This document shows, one piece after another, positions 8,791 through 16,968 of a stretch of DNA of 64,000 nucleotides. Origin of the DNA: Sphingomonas sanguinis (GTDB lineage Bacteria; Pseudomonadota; Alphaproteobacteria; Sphingomonadales; Sphingomonadaceae); NCBI RefSeq assembly GCF_019297835.1, contig NZ_CP079203.1, positions 2,329,001-2,393,000 of the forward strand, in the 5' to 3' direction. The notes below the pieces were generated by a model, which was given only the letters and a program-made list of their open reading frames with translations, did no database searches and was not told where the DNA came from. Numbering within the stretch: the stretch's first letter is position 1; every line of letters starts with the position of its first letter. The position numbers and the translations under genes are program-made.

Positions 8791-11255
8791 CCGTGGCGAC
8801 CGAAATCCTCGACAAGCTGAATAGCTTGCTGGGCAGGAAGAACCTTGCCCAAGTTGAGATGGACAATTGGCGGGCGGGCGCGGCCAATGGCGGCCCGTCC
8901 GGCGACGGGCTTTACCCGATGACGGACAGCACGGGTTTTGTGCGCAAGCTGCCGTCACCCGCCAAGGTGGCCGAGATCGCGGCGGGCAGCGTTACCCCGC
9001 GCTTCACCGGAGCGGCCCCGGCGCTGATGCGGGATTGGCGCAGCGAAGAGATTAAGCCGCAGATGTTCCCTGACACGGACTGGGCATTTTCTATCCAGCG
9101 GGCTTTGGATTGCGCCTGGCAAGAGGGGGCGTCGGGCATCACCATCCCCAACACCGGCGGCCCTTATGTCATTCGATACCGTGGCGACCCGCCGGGCAAC
9201 GCCCAGCATACCGAGGACAAGGTCCGGGGCGTTATCAAGCTCCGGCCCAACGTTCATATCCGGTCCAACAACGCGAAGCTGATCATTGCTCCGGGCGATG
9301 AGGTGGCCATGAAGCGCGGCGGGCCTCCGGGCATTTTCTACCACAATTTCTATGAGCACGCCCGGTGCGACAATGTTCGCATCACCGGCCTCATCATGGA
9401 TGGCAACATCGAGAACCAGACCTGGATCAACAACCATGAGGATCAGAGCGGGTCGGAAGCGTGGCAGTTTACCCACGCGATCGCGATGATGCGTGGTGAC
9501 AATTTCGAGGTCGACAAGTGCGTTTTCCGGGGATGGCGCGGCGACGGCATCGTGATCGGCAACGCCTTCACGCGCGGCCAGGATACGTTCCTGTGTCGCA
9601 ACGCGCGCGTCCACCACAATGAGTTCAAGGACATCTACCGCGAAGGCGTACTTTTCTGCGACGTCGAGGGCGGCGAGTTCAATTACAACTGGGTCCACGG
9701 GGACGGCTATCTCGTCGCAGGCGTCGACATCGAGCGGCACCAGCTTGAGGAGACGGTGTGCGGCATCGAAGTGGCGGGCAATCTGTTCGACTTCCGCGAC
9801 GGCAACTCGCCTGTTGAGCGCGACGGGCCGTACCAACCCAAGTATCGGCGCGCGGCCTCCATCGGCTTTTTCTACCAGTCGTTCGGGCGTGATCCCGTCA
9901 CCGGCAAGCGCAACCCCGCCGATCGCGGCTCCAACGGCCACCGCGTCCACCACAACCGGGTCCGCCAGGGAGGAATGGACGTCTGGCGGCACAATGACGT
10001 CGAGATCAGCGACAACGTTTTCGAGTCGACCTATGAGGATTTGACCGGCGTTCGCCTCATCTCCGGCGAGGCGATCCGCGTGTTCGACTTCGAGGCGACC
10101 GAGGGCCTGTCGAACATCAAGATCATGAACAACACGATCCGGTCGGACATGGATGCGTCGCCGATCACCGTGTTCAACTATGACGAAGTCAACATCAGCA
10201 ACAACACGATCGTCGGGTCGCGCCGCCCCGGCATCTATGCCCAGTATATCAGCGGCATCATCGCGAATAACCACATCATCGACGCAGGCACGCCGGGCAA
10301 TCGCTGCGCCGCGATCCTGATGGCGGCCAACCGGCCGGGCGGTATCTCGGTCACGAACAATATCGGCCGCGACCTGCGTTCCGGCGAGGCGCGCGGCATG
10401 ATCGCGGTGGTGGAGGTGACGGGCGGAATGACCCGCGCGCCCATGATCGCGTTCAACCAGGCGGTCAATTCGTACCATCCGGACGGCACCCCGTCATACG
10501 CCCCGATCAAGCTCGGGCCGGAAGTCGGCACCTTCGTCACCATGTTCGGCAACACCAACGCGAATGGCGAGCCGTTCGCGGTCTATGGCAGCGGCAAGTT
10601 CGGGAACGGTGCCGACGAAGTGCAGCTCCGCCTGGATGGCGGACCGGACAAGGGCAAGACGTTCGAGTTCCTGAGTGCAGGGACACAGCGCTGGTCGTTC
10701 GGCACCTCGACGCAGGTGCCTGAGACGGGCGGCGATACCGGCAGCAACTTCTCGTTCTTCGCACGCACCGACACGGCGGACTACAAGTTCAACGTCTTCA
10801 AGGTGAACCGCGCGACCAAGGAGAAGGATTTCAGCGACGGCTCCTTTCGGATCAGCGGCAATTGGCAAGAGCCGTTCATCATGGGGCCGTACACCCGCTA
10901 CTGGAGCGCAGGGGGCGTTCTCTACTGGAATTATAATCAGCCGACGAGCGAGACGGATGGCACGCCGGTCAACTACCAGCCGCCGATCGGCAGCTGGCAG
11001 CAGCCGTTCAGCTGGGCTGGAAGCTATGTCTGGTTCGATCCGCAGGGCGGCGTCATTCGTACCAATTACGGCAAGCCCACCAGCACTTCGGACGGCCGGG
11101 CGGTCGGGCCGCAGCCAGGTGGGACCTGGGACTATCCATGGCCGATCGCCGGTATGTGGCTGTTTGGAAATCCCGACGACGGCAAGATGTACCTGAAGAC
11201 CGGCGCAAAGCCGACCGGCCCCACCGATGGCAAGCCCGTCGTCTTCCAATCCTGA
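8787..11255 (+). CDS. Tail spike with right-handed beta-helix
   Basis: An 822-residue protein, the probable receptor-binding or depolymerase spike. Residues about 90-560 show the repeated Asn-rich rungs of a pectin-lyase-like beta-helix (NNHIIDAG, NNTIVGSRR, ISDNVFESTYEDL). The N-terminal 90 residues contain the EILDKLNSLLG start and probably bind the virion. The C-terminus (about 700-822) has three tandem units ending in variants of KPTxxxDGxxV. The start overlaps the previous stop as ATGA, so the two genes are translationally coupled. Which polysaccharide it binds or cuts cannot be read from the sequence. Confidence 0.8.
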   Translation: MTVATEILDKLNSLLGRKNLAQVEMDNWRAGAANGGPSGDGLYPMTDSTGFVRKLPSPAKVAEIAAGSVTPRFTGAAPALMRDWRSEEIKPQMFPDTDWAFSIQRALDCAWQEGASGITIPNTGGPYVIRYRGDPPGNAQHTEDKVRGVIKLRPNVHIRSNNAKLIIAPGDEVAMKRGGPPGIFYHNFYEHARCDNVRITGLIMDGNIENQTWINNHEDQSGSEAWQFTHAIAMMRGDNFEVDKCVFRGWRGDGIVIGNAFTRGQDTFLCRNARVHHNEFKDIYREGVLFCDVEGGEFNYNWVHGDGYLVAGVDIERHQLEETVCGIEVAGNLFDFRDGNSPVERDGPYQPKYRRAASIGFFYQSFGRDPVTGKRNPADRGSNGHRVHHNRVRQGGMDVWRHNDVEISDNVFESTYEDLTGVRLISGEAIRVFDFEATEGLSNIKIMNNTIRSDMDASPITVFNYDEVNISNNTIVGSRRPGIYAQYISGIIANNHIIDAGTPGNRCAAILMAANRPGGISVTNNIGRDLRSGEARGMIAVVEVTGGMTRAPMIAFNQAVNSYHPDGTPSYAPIKLGPEVGTFVTMFGNTNANGEPFAVYGSGKFGNGADEVQLRLDGGPDKGKTFEFLSAGTQRWSFGTSTQVPETGGDTGSNFSFFARTDTADYKFNVFKVNRATKEKDFSDGSFRISGNWQEPFIMGPYTRYWSAGGVLYWNYNQPTSETDGTPVNYQPPIGSWQQPFSWAGSYVWFDPQGGVIRTNYGKPTSTSDGRAVGPQPGGTWDYPWPIAGMWLFGNPDDGKMYLKTGAKPTGPTDGKPVVFQS

Positions 11256-11272
11256 TTATCGCGGAGACACCG

Positions 11273-11554
11273 ATGACCGACACCTCTCCGCCAGCGCAGC
11301 GCTGGACGGCGCACCTCTCCGCGTTCTTCGCAGGCGTGGGGGCGATCATCAGCGTCGCCGGGCTGCTCTTCACGATCGGGAGCTGGCGATCGCGCGTCGA
11401 CGAGCGGCTCGACCAGCTCGGCAAGCGGATGGAGCAGGTCGAGGCCAACGACCACACCTACACCCCGGTCCTGATCGGCCTGAACCGGGACGTCAGCTAT
11501 CTGGCCGAGCGCGCCCGCCGCGAGGACGAGCGCCAATCGCGGGAGGGCAAGTGA
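11273..11554 (+). CDS. Small membrane protein of the lysis region
   Basis: A 93-residue protein with one predicted membrane segment (FFAGVGAIISVAGLLFTIGS, residues about 18-37) followed by a charged, probably coiled-coil tail (RVDERLDQLGKRMEQVEAND). This layout resembles XhlA-type haemolysin or holin accessory proteins of phage lysis modules. The reading frame is open further upstream, but the ATG at 11273 follows GCGGAGACACCG and lies just after the spike gene. Its stop overlaps the next start. The role is inferred from topology and context only. Confidence 0.6.
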   Translation: MTDTSPPAQRWTAHLSAFFAGVGAIISVAGLLFTIGSWRSRVDERLDQLGKRMEQVEANDHTYTPVLIGLNRDVSYLAERARREDERQSREGK

Positions 11555-11745
11555 TGCCGGAAATCATTGGCGGCGCGATGATGGTGGTGGGCGGCGCGAC
11601 CCTGTCGGCCGGATCGATCGCCTGCGCCCGCGCGATCCTTCATCGGCCGATCGAAGCCGCCCGCCAGTTGCTCGGCGACAGCAGCCCGGCCGTGCCCCGG
11701 ACCATCGCGCCCGACATGGCCGCGCTGCTCGATCAGATCCCCTGA
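11554..11745 (+). CDS. Small membrane protein, unknown function
   Basis: A 63-residue protein beginning MPEIIGGAMMVVGGATLSAG, with one hydrophobic segment (residues 3-28) and a soluble tail ending DMAALLDQIP. The start overlaps the stop of the previous gene (TGATG). I do not recognise a family. Its position among the lysis genes suggests a holin, antiholin or virion-associated membrane protein. Confidence 0.5.
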   Translation: MPEIIGGAMMVVGGATLSAGSIACARAILHRPIEAARQLLGDSSPAVPRTIAPDMAALLDQIP

Positions 11746-11786
11746 CCTGTGGCGGGCATGGTGCCCGTCATCCCCGGAGAACCATC

Positions 11787-12032
11787 GTGAAGCCCATCCC
11801 CAACTGGCGCCAGGCCTGGCGCCTGTGGTCCGTGCGCGTGTCCGCGTTCGGTGCCGTCCTTTTCGCTTTCCTGCTCGCCGCGCCCGACCAGGTGCAGGCG
11901 ATCTGGAATGCCCTGCCGCCCGACGTCCAGGCTGCGATCCCCAACAGCAAGACGCTGGCGCTGGCGATCAGCGTCGCCGTGACGATCGCCCGCGTCCTTC
12001 AGCAGAGGGAGCGATCCGATGGCAGCCGCTAA
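11787..12032 (+). CDS. Putative holin
   Basis: An 81-residue protein beginning MKPIPNWRQAWRLWSVR, with two hydrophobic segments (FGAVLFAFLLAAP at about 20-32 and TLALAISVAVTIARVL at about 56-71) separated by a loop with WNALPPDVQAAIP. The R.WSVR start, the WNALPPDVQ loop and the two segments match DUF7940-type or class II-like holins found before lysozymes in proteobacterial phages. It would form membrane lesions that trigger lysis or release of the lysozyme. It overlaps the lysozyme gene by 14 bases. Confidence 0.7.
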   Translation: MKPIPNWRQAWRLWSVRVSAFGAVLFAFLLAAPDQVQAIWNALPPDVQAAIPNSKTLALAISVAVTIARVLQQRERSDGSR

Positions 12033-12567
12033 AAAGACCCTGGCGGGCGTGGTCGGATCGGTCGCGGCGGCCGCCTCGCTGTTCGTCCTGATCCCCAAGG
12101 AGGAAAGCGGCCGCACCGTGAAGGCGACGGTCCATCCCGACGAGTCGATTTCCATCCAGCATGTCGCGGGCAAACAGTATCTGACCGCCTATCTCGACAT
12201 CATCGGCGTGCCCACCGCCTGCGATGGCATCACCAAGGGCGTGAAGATGGGCCAGCGCTTCACCGAGGCGCAGTGCACCGTCATGCTCGAGCGCGAGCTG
12301 ATCGAGCATGCCGAGCCGCTGATCCGGTGCATTCCCGCCCTGAAGGGGCGGACCAATCAGATCGTCGCCGGGGTGTCGCTGACCTACAATCTCGGCCCCC
12401 AGGGCGTTTGCCGCTCCAGCATCGCAACGCTCTGGAACGCGGGACAGTGGCGCGCGGGCTGCGATCGCTTTCCCGCGTTCAACAAGTCGGGCGGCACCGT
12501 GCGGCGCGGCCTGGTCCTGCGCCGCGCTCGCGAGCGAGCGATATGCGTCCAGGGGCTGCCATCATGA
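12019..12567 (+). CDS. Phage lysozyme, GH24-like, lacking the usual catalytic Glu
   Basis: A 182-residue endolysin of the T4-lysozyme type. An N-terminal hydrophobic segment (TLAGVVGSVAAAASLFVLIP) looks like a signal-anchor-release or uncleaved export signal. The catalytic region reads GKQYLTAYLDIIGVPTACDG. It keeps the Asp and Thr that correspond to T4 D20 and T26, but the position of T4 E11 is Gly. Later conserved segments are present (YTEAQC-like RFTEAQCTVML, SLTYNLGPQGVCRSS, GCDRFPAFNKSGG). The family is clear; how it cleaves peptidoglycan without the Glu is not. Its stop overlaps the next ATG as ATGA. Confidence 0.85.
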   Translation: MAAAKKTLAGVVGSVAAAASLFVLIPKEESGRTVKATVHPDESISIQHVAGKQYLTAYLDIIGVPTACDGITKGVKMGQRFTEAQCTVMLERELIEHAEPLIRCIPALKGRTNQIVAGVSLTYNLGPQGVCRSSIATLWNAGQWRAGCDRFPAFNKSGGTVRRGLVLRRARERAICVQGLPS

Positions 12568-12968
12568 CCGGCGCGAAGTTTCGCGCGATCGCCGTCGTCG
12601 GGCTGCTGGCGGCGCTCCTCGTCATCTTCCTGGTCGTGCGCCACCAGGGCGAGCGGGCGGGTGCCGATCACGTCACCGTGAAGGCCCAGCAGGATCATGC
12701 GGCCGCGATCGCCGACGCCCGCGCCGACGAACGGCTGGCCGCCAATGCGTCGAGCACCATCGCGACCAGCCTAGCCCAGCAGACGGTCGCCTCGGCCGCT
12801 GTCACCCATCATATCGTGGAGAACCTGCGCAATGCGGTCCAATCCCTTCCGCCGGTTGCTCCCGGCGATCCTCTGCCTGCCGCTCCTGTCGACCGGGTGC
12901 GCGCGGACCTTAACGCCGCCATCGATCACGCGAACCGAGCGGCCGAGCCTGGCACCGCTGCCCGCTGA
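12564..12968 (+). CDS. i-spanin (Rz-like)
   Basis: A 134-residue protein with one N-terminal membrane segment (AIAVVGLLAALLVIFLVV, residues about 8-25), then a long charged helical region ending in a Pro/Ala-rich tail. This is the layout of inner-membrane spanin subunits, which with an outer-membrane lipoprotein fuse the two membranes in the last step of lysis. The frame is open upstream, but ATG at 12564 overlaps the lysozyme stop. The o-spanin gene starts inside it in another frame, the classical Rz/Rz1 nesting. Confidence 0.78.
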   Translation: MTGAKFRAIAVVGLLAALLVIFLVVRHQGERAGADHVTVKAQQDHAAAIADARADERLAANASSTIATSLAQQTVASAAVTHHIVENLRNAVQSLPPVAPGDPLPAAPVDRVRADLNAAIDHANRAAEPGTAAR

Positions 12969-13182
12969 GCTGACGAAGACCGAGCGCCTGGCGCCGCTGA
13001 CCGCCAAGCCCTCCGGCAAGCTGATCACGATCGATCAGGCCATTTTCCTCGAAATCGTCGAGCGCTTTGCCGAGGCGATCGGCGCGGTCGAGCGCGGCAA
13101 TCACCGTGCCGTAGCGGCCGACCAGGAGCGCGATTGCCAGCGCGCCATCCTCGCCACCGGAGCCGCCCCCAAGGGCTGCTGA
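12832..13182 (+). CDS. o-spanin lipoprotein (Rz1-like), nested start
   Basis: A 116-residue protein with a lipoprotein signal: MRSNPFRRLLPAILCLPLLS followed by TGC, placing the acylated Cys at residue 23. A Pro/Thr-rich segment follows, as in Rz1 proteins. It starts inside the i-spanin gene in a different frame (overlap 12832-12968) and extends past it, so the pair is overlapping rather than fully embedded. The C-terminal half (FLEIVERFAEAIGAVERGN, then a Cys-containing helix) is longer than the smallest Rz1 lipoproteins and may be an extra periplasmic domain. Confidence 0.75.
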   Translation: MRSNPFRRLLPAILCLPLLSTGCARTLTPPSITRTERPSLAPLPAELTKTERLAPLTAKPSGKLITIDQAIFLEIVERFAEAIGAVERGNHRAVAADQERDCQRAILATGAAPKGC

Positions 13183-13203
13183 CCTTCACCGAAAGGACGA
13201 ACA

Positions 13204-14382
13204 ATGAAACTCCTGCCTTGGGCGGGCGCGCTGGCGCTTGCCTGTCTTTCGTCGGGGCTGGCCGCGCAGGTCGCGCAGATCGGCTCGCCGTCCACCATGA
13301 CTCCGACCGCCGGTGTCACCTTCAACGGCTCCGATGGGAAGGCCAAGGTCGCCAGCCCGAGCAACCCGCTTCCCGTCACGACCAAGTCGGACGATGGGGC
13401 GGATGCCACGCTCGGCAGCACGGCGGACGCGCCCTATTCGGGCACCGGCGCTGCGACGATCGCGTCGGCCCTGAAGGGTATCTATTCGCAGAGCCTTGGG
13501 CCGCTACCGGCCGGGACCGCGACGATCGGCAACGTCGGGGGTGTGCAGATCCCCGGTACGCTGGCGATCGGCGGTGGGTTTCGCGTCGGCGGCCTCGATA
13601 GTGCGGGGCTGTTCCAGGACATCAAGGTCGACGCCAACGGCCTCATGATCCAGGGGCTGAGTGCGGCCGGTCAGGACGCGAAGGGGTTCGCCGTCCGGAT
13701 CGGCGGCACCGACCTGAACGGGAAGAACCAGTCGATCCGGACCGACACCACCGGCTGGCTGTATTCGCTGCCCTACGCGCTGGCCACCCTGGCCCCGCCG
13801 ACTGCGGCAACGGCCGGGGCGAAAGTCCCCCTTTGGCTCGGCCGCTACGGTCAAACCATTGGTGGCTATAGCGATGGGACGGCCGACTATTACGCAGCGG
13901 GCACTGCGAATGGCGCATTTGTCCAAGGACCTGCCCCGTCCGGTTCGCCTGCGAAGGGCAATCCCACGCGTGGCGGAATCACGGATGCTGACGGAAATGT
14001 CCAACCCTGGAGGGGCGATTCCCTGGGCGCAGGGAATGTCCGGGAAACTTCCCGCACCGCCTATTTTGCTGAAACCTCCACGCCCCTCGCTGCGGGCGCG
14101 ACCTACATGGGGTCCATCCACGATGCGGGCGGCACGATTGTCGGCGCTCCATCGCCTTGGGGCAGCTTCGGCTGCTGGGCGCGCAGCGATCAGTCGTTCA
14201 CGCTGACCGTGCGAGGATCGAACGACAACAGCACGTTCTTCACCGGTGACTCGATCGTCGTACCGGCGAACACCAGCAAGTATCTGTCCTCCGCCCTGGT
14301 GGCCAAATACTGGAAGTGCGACGTTACGAACGGGTCGACGGCGCAAACCTACATCACCGTCCAGTCGCGGTTCGGCCTGTGA
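13204..14382 (+). CDS. Exported phage-region protein, unknown function
   Basis: A 392-residue protein with a cleavable-looking signal peptide (LPWAGALALACLSSGLAAQ). The body is Gly/Thr/Ser-rich and beta-type, with segments such as GSDGKAKVASPSNPLPVTTK that resemble virion decoration or fibre proteins. The C-terminal 80 residues (FGCWARSDQSFTLTVRGSND to the end) look like a compact beta-sandwich. The ATG follows GAAAGGACGAACA. The stop overlaps the next ATG. An export signal on a protein encoded after the lysis genes is unusual for a virion component and suggests a lysogenic-conversion or envelope role, which is inference. Confidence 0.6.
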   Translation: MKLLPWAGALALACLSSGLAAQVAQIGSPSTMTPTAGVTFNGSDGKAKVASPSNPLPVTTKSDDGADATLGSTADAPYSGTGAATIASALKGIYSQSLGPLPAGTATIGNVGGVQIPGTLAIGGGFRVGGLDSAGLFQDIKVDANGLMIQGLSAAGQDAKGFAVRIGGTDLNGKNQSIRTDTTGWLYSLPYALATLAPPTAATAGAKVPLWLGRYGQTIGGYSDGTADYYAAGTANGAFVQGPAPSGSPAKGNPTRGGITDADGNVQPWRGDSLGAGNVRETSRTAYFAETSTPLAAGATYMGSIHDAGGTIVGAPSPWGSFGCWARSDQSFTLTVRGSNDNSTFFTGDSIVVPANTSKYLSSALVAKYWKCDVTNGSTAQTYITVQSRFGL

Positions 14383-15206
14383 TGCGCGCGGTCCTTCTCG
14401 CCCTGGGCGCGCTTGCCGCCCTCCTGACCTGCACCCCGGCGGCCGCGCGCTGGGGTGAGCGTCCGATCGTGCTGCCGGACAAGACGACCTATACCTGTGG
14501 TCAGTATCTGGCCTTTGCCGCGCCCTGGTCGGTCAGCTCGCCCCCGCAAAGCGCCTTCGTCGCGGGCGTCGACTATGCCGACTCCATCGTCGTGCTGCCT
14601 TCCGTTCGCAACACCGATGCCTGCCTCGATGGCTCCACCGTCAATTGGCGCTGGCCTGCCCAGACGTCGACGAAGGGGGTCTATGGGTACATGGAGCTGA
14701 CCTTCGGCAATTATGACGGTGGTAAGCCTGCGGTGCCCGTCACGCCGATCCAGGCGTCGGCCATCACCACCTTCCGGCAGGAGCTGCTGATCGGCCCGAC
14801 GACCGGCACGCCTGCCGACTACAACATTCTGAACGAATTCTACCTGACCGAGGTGGCGGGCGTTGCGTCGACGAAGCGGGTGGAGATCGGCTTCTTCTGG
14901 AATGCGGCCGACACGACCATCACCTATTACAACGGCGGCACGCCCTGTTCGACCTATACCGATCCGACCGGGCGGAAATGGGCGTGCCGCTGGCTGCCCG
15001 ATGGCTCGGCGGGGCGGTACATCATGTATTATTCCGGCGCGCGCGCGAGCGGCGGGACGCTCGATTTCAAGGCCGTGATCGATAGCCTGGTCGGGCAGGG
15101 CCTGGTCGACGGCAATCTGTACCTCAACGGCGCGGCGGTCGGCGTCGAGCCGGTCCGCAATGGCGGCTCGATGCAGGTGCAGCGCTGGCGGATCACGCTC
15201 AACTGA
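14382..15206 (+). CDS. Exported protein resembling GH12 glucanases
   Basis: A 274-residue protein with a signal peptide (MRAVLLALGALAALLTCTPA). The mature part is beta-rich. Two Glu-containing segments sit where GH12 endoglucanases carry their nucleophile and acid/base: VEIGFFW (E168) and GVEPVRNGG (E256). The segment between them, VIDSLVGQGLVDGNLYLNGA, also resembles the GH12 C-terminal strand order. The match is by eye and distant, so another jelly-roll protein is possible. It is the last gene of the late cluster and overlaps the preceding stop by one base. Confidence 0.5.
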   Translation: MRAVLLALGALAALLTCTPAAARWGERPIVLPDKTTYTCGQYLAFAAPWSVSSPPQSAFVAGVDYADSIVVLPSVRNTDACLDGSTVNWRWPAQTSTKGVYGYMELTFGNYDGGKPAVPVTPIQASAITTFRQELLIGPTTGTPADYNILNEFYLTEVAGVASTKRVEIGFFWNAADTTITYYNGGTPCSTYTDPTGRKWACRWLPDGSAGRYIMYYSGARASGGTLDFKAVIDSLVGQGLVDGNLYLNGAAVGVEPVRNGGSMQVQRWRITLN

Positions 15207-15284
15207 TCCCCTCGGCCGCGATTGACCTTCCGACCGGGGCAGCTAAAGGCCGTAGCGCTGCTCTGGACTTAGCCGAAAGGAACA

Positions 15285-15413
15285 GCCCGCGCGCGGATAG
15301 TACAGGCACCGGCTTCGCCGGGTGGCCTGCTGAATGAAAGACCCGTTCGGGAAATAAGCAGGGCGCGGTCTCTGTACTATCGCGCGGCTAACCGCCCGGT
15401 ACGCGGCCGGGCG
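15285..15413. ncRNA. Candidate structured RNA in a gene-free stretch
   Basis: The 356-base interval between the GH12-like gene and the methylase gene holds nested inverted repeats. An outer stem GATAGTACAG (15296-15305) pairs with CTGTACTATC (15372-15381) and continues for five GC pairs past one bulged G. Inside are CCGGC-TTC-GCCGG (about 15309-15321) and CCTGCT...AGCAGG (about 15326-15362) enclosing CCCGTTCGGG. Together they form a three-way junction. A separate hairpin CGCCCGG...CCGGGCG lies at 15393-15413. The strand is not decided. No known RNA family is recognised; a phage regulatory element is an alternative. Confidence 0.4.
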
Positions 15414-15562
15414 ATGCGATAGGCCGGGACCGCCCCACCACACCCCATCATTAGCGATCATTATCGGTCGCTACCCTGATCCCCCTCCGACGTGCAGAGC
15501 GTCGGCGCGGGCTGCGTTCGATCGTCCCGATCGACGCCACCAACTTCGCGCGCGTAGCCGAC

Positions 15563-16372
15563 GTGCTTTCGCGAAGGACTTGCCTCATTTCGACCATCCA
15601 GACCCCCGCCCCGTATCTCGGCGGGAAGCGTAACCTCTCCCGCCGCCTCACCGCGCTGATCGACGCAACCCCGCACCGTTCCTATATCGAGCCGTTCGTT
15701 GGCATGGGCGGCATCTTCTTAAAGCGATCCAGCCGCGCACCCGTCGAGGTCATCAACGATATCTCAGGCGACGTGATCAACTTTTTCCGCGTCGCCCAGC
15801 GCCATCCGGATGCCTTGGCTGCGGACATTGGCTCCCGTTTGTCGAGCCGAGACGAGTTCGAACGGCTCCGGCGCGTCGACCCGGAAACCCTGACCGACAT
15901 CGAACGCGCCGGGCGGTTCCTGTATCTCCAGCGCCTGACCTTCGGCGGCAAGATCCGGTCCCGTGTTTTCGGCGTCGACAAGGCGGGCAGTAGCCGTTTC
16001 GATCCGCGTAAGGTGCTGCCCAATCTGGAACGCCTGCACGAGCGGTTGGCGGGCGTCACGATCGAGCGGCTAGGCTTTGCGTCGGTTATCGAACGATATG
16101 ACGACCCCAGGGCGCTATTCTATCTCGATCCTCCCTATTGGGATTGCGAGGACGACTACGGCCCCGGCGTCTTCGAGCGAGCAGATTTCGAGCGCCTGGC
16201 CGACCAGCTCGCTAACATCCGTGGCCGCTTCATCCTGTCCATCAATGCCACCGATGGCGCGCGCGCCGTCTTCTCCCGCTTCCATGTCGACGACGTCGAG
16301 ACGACCTACACGGTCGGCGCTCAGGGCGCGAAGCGGGTCGGCGAGCTGATCGTGTCCAACTTCGGGGGGTAA
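15563..16372 (+). CDS. DNA adenine N6-methyltransferase, D12 class (Dam-like)
   Basis: A 269-residue protein with the order of motifs of D12-class adenine methylases: APYLGGKRNLSRRL (SAM-binding motif I-like) at about residue 17, YIEPFVGMGGIF at about 41, the catalytic DPPY at about 193 and a final helical region ending VGELIVSNFGG. It methylates adenine in a short DNA target; the target cannot be read from the sequence. Phage-borne copies usually protect phage DNA from host restriction or affect expression. There is no adjacent endonuclease gene, so it is probably an orphan. A start at a later codon near ISTIQTPAP is possible. Confidence 0.88.
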   Translation: MLSRRTCLISTIQTPAPYLGGKRNLSRRLTALIDATPHRSYIEPFVGMGGIFLKRSSRAPVEVINDISGDVINFFRVAQRHPDALAADIGSRLSSRDEFERLRRVDPETLTDIERAGRFLYLQRLTFGGKIRSRVFGVDKAGSSRFDPRKVLPNLERLHERLAGVTIERLGFASVIERYDDPRALFYLDPPYWDCEDDYGPGVFERADFERLADQLANIRGRFILSINATDGARAVFSRFHVDDVETTYTVGAQGAKRVGELIVSNFGG

Positions 16373-16510
16373 TCGCGGGGGAACGGCGATCGCATGGCGG
16401 TCGCCGGAAACCGCGCAAATCCACCGATTCGGCAATATCGGGCCGGATAATCCCTCCGCCCCGATATCGAACAGAAGCCGCCTGTCAGCTTTCCTTAAAA
16501 CAATGAATGA

Positions 16511-16771
16511 TCAGTTATCCGAGTGGGGCAGTCGTTTCTCGATAGCTGGGGCGCCAGATACGAGCACCGTGATTGTGAACAGTACGAGGCCCGCCTCGTC
16601 TGTCGCTTCGACGCTCAGTTCGTCAGCTTGCCATATGCTAATAGGGTCAGAGCGGATTAAATCGGCCAAGAAACAAGACGCCTCCACCTTCGCCCTAGCC
16701 ATCGTTCCAAACTCAAAGCCGAGCTGATCAGGCCCACGCGCCTCGCCTGAAATGTTGAAATAGCATCGCAT
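16511..16771 (-). CDS. DUF6894-like small protein
   Basis: An 86-residue protein beginning MRCYFNISGEARGPDQLG. It has the pattern of the DUF6894 family common in Alphaproteobacteria: an aromatic N-terminal strand, a central helix (MARAKVEASCFLADLIRSD) and a C-terminal ELSVEATDEAGLVLFTITV segment. The frame is open further upstream, but homologous proteins begin at this Met-aromatic segment. Function is unknown. It is transcribed opposite to the flanking methylase and integrase, a common layout for cargo between phage modules. Base composition is lower in GC than the neighbours. Confidence 0.6.
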   Translation of the reverse strand: MRCYFNISGEARGPDQLGFEFGTMARAKVEASCFLADLIRSDPISIWQADELSVEATDEAGLVLFTITVLVSGAPAIEKRLPHSDN

Positions 16772-16968
16772 GCATAGGCGCTGACGGCAGATCGTATATC
16801 CGTCTATAATCGACATCAGCATTTGCGATCTTCGTGGTCGACCTGATCCCCTTTTGGGGCGAAGCGATGCCAAAAGAATTTCGGCTCCGCAAATTCGCTC
16901 CCCACCATATTCCATCCCTAACGAACCGCCAGACTGTGTCCGACGAGTTCGTGCTTTCGGATATCAAT

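Noticed and set aside
8955..10478. A 507-codon minus-strand frame opposite the tail spike
   Set aside because: Composition and lack of domains show an antisense shadow of the beta-helix gene.
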